DNA of 7,437 bases, from contig JAKAVW010000150.1 of the NCBI GenBank assembly GCA_021827445.1, positions 1 to 7,437 on the forward strand, given 5' to 3'. Shown here piece after piece: positions 5,798 to 7,437 of the stretch (positions within the stretch are counted from its first letter, which is position 1; every line of letters begins with the position of its first letter). The notes under the pieces were generated by a model. The model did not search any database. It was given only the letters and a program-made list of their open reading frames with translations, and was not told where the DNA came from. The position numbers and the translations under genes are program-made. This DNA comes from Pseudomonadota bacterium. GTDB lineage: Bacteria > Pseudomonadota > Gammaproteobacteria > Acidithiobacillales > Acidithiobacillaceae.

Positions 5798-7305
5798 GCG
5801 CTTTTGATCTGTCGGCGGATGTGGCTGCCGACCCGCAATGCATTGGCTATGATGGTCAGGGAAGGATTCACTGCACTGATGGATGGCATGAAACTGGCGT
5901 CCACGACATAAAGATTTTCCAGATCATGGGCTTTGCAGAAGGGGTCCAGAACGCTCTCACTCGGGTCTTCGCCAAAACGACAGGTACCGACTTGATGAGC
6001 CGTGGCAGAAATATCCATGGCCTGAAAAAACACCCCGAAAAACCCGAATTTTTTTAGCAGTTCCCGCCACTTGTGGCAAAGTCGCTGATGACTTTCTCGA
6101 TTTTTGGGATTCCAGGTGAGGCGGATGGTGCCATCTTCGTCCAGCGTAACACGATTAGTGGGATCTGGCAGATCTTCGGTGGTCAGCCACCAGTCCACCG
6201 AATGACTGGCCGCCCAAGCCGTGGCGGGGATGGGTAAGTGCGGTTGTTCGGCGTGAAATAGCCCCGGGGTGACCTTTCCCAAGGATTGGATGTGCCCGAG
6301 GGGATAAGGATATTCTGGATCTCCAGAGCCTTCGTAAAAATCGTTCAAGGCCAAGGTTTTCTGAAATATTGTACGATTTTCCCGGCCAGGTTTGAGGGCC
6401 ATGCAGGCGCTATTGAGATGACACATGTAATGACGGCCGACTTGATCGCTATGATTGGCCAGACCGGTAGGAAATTGTTCTGAGGCTGACGCGAGAAGGA
6501 GCGCGGCACTATTCACGGCCCCGGCGGCCAATACCACCAGTCTGGCACTAAAACGCCCCTGATCGGTCTCAACCGTTTCCACCCGCTTACCATCTGCACT
6601 GGATATAAGCCGCTGCACCCGGTGTTTGGTCAGTAAACGCACGTTACTGTATTCGAGCGCCGGACGGATACCGCAAACTTCTGCATCGCCCTTGGCATGT
6701 AGCATACAAGGGAATCCATCGCAGGTCGGGCAGCGTACACAGGGACTGTGCTCGGGGTCATCGTCCAGTCGATGGATCGCCAAAGGAAGCGGAAATGGAT
6801 GCAGACCCATCCCTCGAAGTGCCGTATCCACCAGAGCGACATCCTCTTCGTGGGAAAACGGCGGAAACGGATAATCGCCGCGTGGGGGATCGGTCGGGTC
6901 CGTCCCTGCCTGACCGTGGGTGAAGTACCAAGCTTCGGCCTGATCGTAAAAGGGTGCGAGATCAGCATAACAGATGGGCCAAGCGCGGGTGTTGCCATCC
7001 TTGTGATGACGTATCAGGAAATCGCTTTCGCGCCGACGCAGAACGGCGGCACCATAAAATTTGGTGTTGCCGCCAACATGATAGCCGGTGATCGGCGAGA
7101 AGAATTTACCGTGCTGATCCCGCCATTGCTCGTGGGTATGGTAGCGATGTTCGGCAAAAACCGTGCGGGGGTCCCAGTTACCCCATTCTCGGGGGAGATA
7201 ATCGCCCCGTTCCAGAATCAGAATATTCAAACCCGAATCGGCCAGAGCGCGGGCGATGGTGCCGCCGCCAGCGCCACTGCCGATGATAATGACATCGGCG
7301 TCCAT
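5794..7305 (-). CDS. GMC-family FAD-dependent oxidoreductase
   Basis: The product is 503 residues, a normal length. GMC enzymes oxidise alcohols, sugars or polyols using FAD. Evidence: the Rossmann motif VIIIGSGAGGGTIARAL (5-21) with Glu32 to bind the adenosine ribose; the flavin-contacting region GYHVGGNTKFYGAAVLRR (74-91); VVLAAGAVNSAALLL (257-271), the second GMC signature; and the C-terminal domain with TAHQVGTCRFG (435-445), DLENLYVVDASFMP (461-474) and VNPSLTIIANALR (479-491). His437 and Asn480 are the expected catalytic pair. An unusual cysteine cluster, CVRCPTCDGFPC (189-200), lies between the domains. There is no signal peptide, so a cytoplasmic or membrane-peripheral enzyme is likely. 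The start is set by GGAGG (7312-7316), 6 nt upstream. The gene lies 2 nt after the stop of the SDR gene and overlaps the permease start by 4 nt, which implies a shared transcript. Whether it passes electrons to oxygen, quinone or a cytochrome is not visible. Confidence 0.9.
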   Translation of the reverse strand: MDADVIIIGSGAGGGTIARALADSGLNILILERGDYLPREWGNWDPRTVFAEHRYHTHEQWRDQHGKFFSPITGYHVGGNTKFYGAAVLRRRESDFLIRHHKDGNTRAWPICYADLAPFYDQAEAWYFTHGQAGTDPTDPPRGDYPFPPFSHEEDVALVDTALRGMGLHPFPLPLAIHRLDDDPEHSPCVRCPTCDGFPCMLHAKGDAEVCGIRPALEYSNVRLLTKHRVQRLISSADGKRVETVETDQGRFSARLVVLAAGAVNSAALLLASASEQFPTGLANHSDQVGRHYMCHLNSACMALKPGRENRTIFQKTLALNDFYEGSGDPEYPYPLGHIQSLGKVTPGLFHAEQPHLPIPATAWAASHSVDWWLTTEDLPDPTNRVTLDEDGTIRLTWNPKNRESHQRLCHKWRELLKKFGFFGVFFQAMDISATAHQVGTCRFGEDPSESVLDPFCKAHDLENLYVVDASFMPSISAVNPSLTIIANALRVGSHIRRQIKSA

Positions 7306-7307
7306 GT

Positions 7308-7437
7308 TCAGCCTCCGTGGCGGAATTCCGGGTAAATCAGCATCCCGCCATCCACCGCGAGGGTGGTGCCGGTAATGTAACTGGCCAGATCGCTGGCGAG
7401 AAAGGCCACCACATTGCCGATCTCTTCGGGTTTGCCG
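7308..7437 (-). CDS. Short-chain dehydrogenase/reductase (SDR), C-terminal fragment
   Basis: The gene is cut by the window edge; 42 C-terminal residues and the stop are present. They begin GKPEEIGNVVAFLASDLASY and continue with ITGTTLAVDGGMLIYPEF, ending FRHGG. This is the highly conserved tail of classical SDR enzymes (the PEEIA...FLASD..SYITG..L.VDGG pattern), which are NAD(P)-dependent alcohol/sugar dehydrogenases or 3-oxoacyl reductases. The extended end after VDGG (MLIYPEFRHGG) resembles SDRs annotated as glucose 1-dehydrogenases, but the substrate cannot be read from the tail. The stop is followed after 2 nt by the GMC start, so this is the upstream member of the same operon, whose promoter lies outside the window. 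Confidence 0.88.
   Translation of the reverse strand, partial: GKPEEIGNVVAFLASDLASYITGTTLAVDGGMLIYPEFRHGG
7312..7316 (-). promoter_or_regulatory. Shine-Dalgarno of the GMC gene
   Basis: GGAGG on the minus strand, 6 nt before the ATG at 7305, lies inside the last codons of the SDR gene (those for the C-terminal His-Gly-Gly). It fixes the GMC start and shows that this gene can be initiated independently as well as by coupling. Confidence 0.7.

Noticed and set aside
6748..7335. Plus-strand open frame of 195 codons
   Set aside because: It is antisense to the GMC gene, which has all family motifs and a good ribosome binding site.
1..7437. CRISPR array, integrase, toxin-antitoxin or phage genes
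   Set aside because: No regularly spaced direct repeats and no such protein motifs were seen on either strand.

Overview
The window looks like a piece of a proteobacterial chromosome of moderate G+C content. The combination of a type II NADH dehydrogenase, a GMC flavoprotein dehydrogenase, a CPA1 antiporter and a LapA-type membrane protein, together with the protein sequence style, suggests an Acidithiobacillus-like gammaproteobacterium or relative. That assignment is a guess from protein character only: there is no rRNA or other marker gene here.

Layout. Positions 1-600 hold no convincing gene, only scattered short inverted repeats. A small ORF with a very good ribosome binding site (624-788) is followed by a LapA/DUF1049-type two-helix membrane protein (874-1143). 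After a gap of about 230 bp that carries a TATAAT box and a hairpin over the ribosome binding site, a 602-residue CPA1-type Na+/H+ antiporter with a C-terminal RCK/TrkA-N-like domain runs rightward (1375-3183). A 201-bp intergenic stretch (3184-3384) contains a long imperfect hairpin and short direct repeats that look like the end of a decayed mobile element. The rest of the window, read leftward, is a tightly packed four-gene operon: the C-terminal end of a short-chain dehydrogenase (cut by the window edge), a GMC-family FAD oxidoreductase, a major facilitator permease, and a type II NADH:quinone oxidoreductase. Every junction is a 2-nt gap or an overlap of 4 or 8 nt.

How it may work together (inference). 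The operon has the parts of a small catabolic module: a permease brings in a polyol, sugar or similar alcohol. The GMC flavoenzyme and the NAD(P)-dependent SDR oxidise it. NDH-2 passes electrons from NADH to quinone without pumping protons. The substrate cannot be read from the sequence. The rightward genes concern the cell envelope and monovalent cation/pH homeostasis and appear independent of the operon, which converges on them.

Nothing in the window is clearly a new defence or mobile system. The items most worth checking are the four-cysteine cluster in the GMC enzyme, the SD-covering hairpin before the antiporter, the repeat cluster between the convergent genes, and the small ORF at 624-788.
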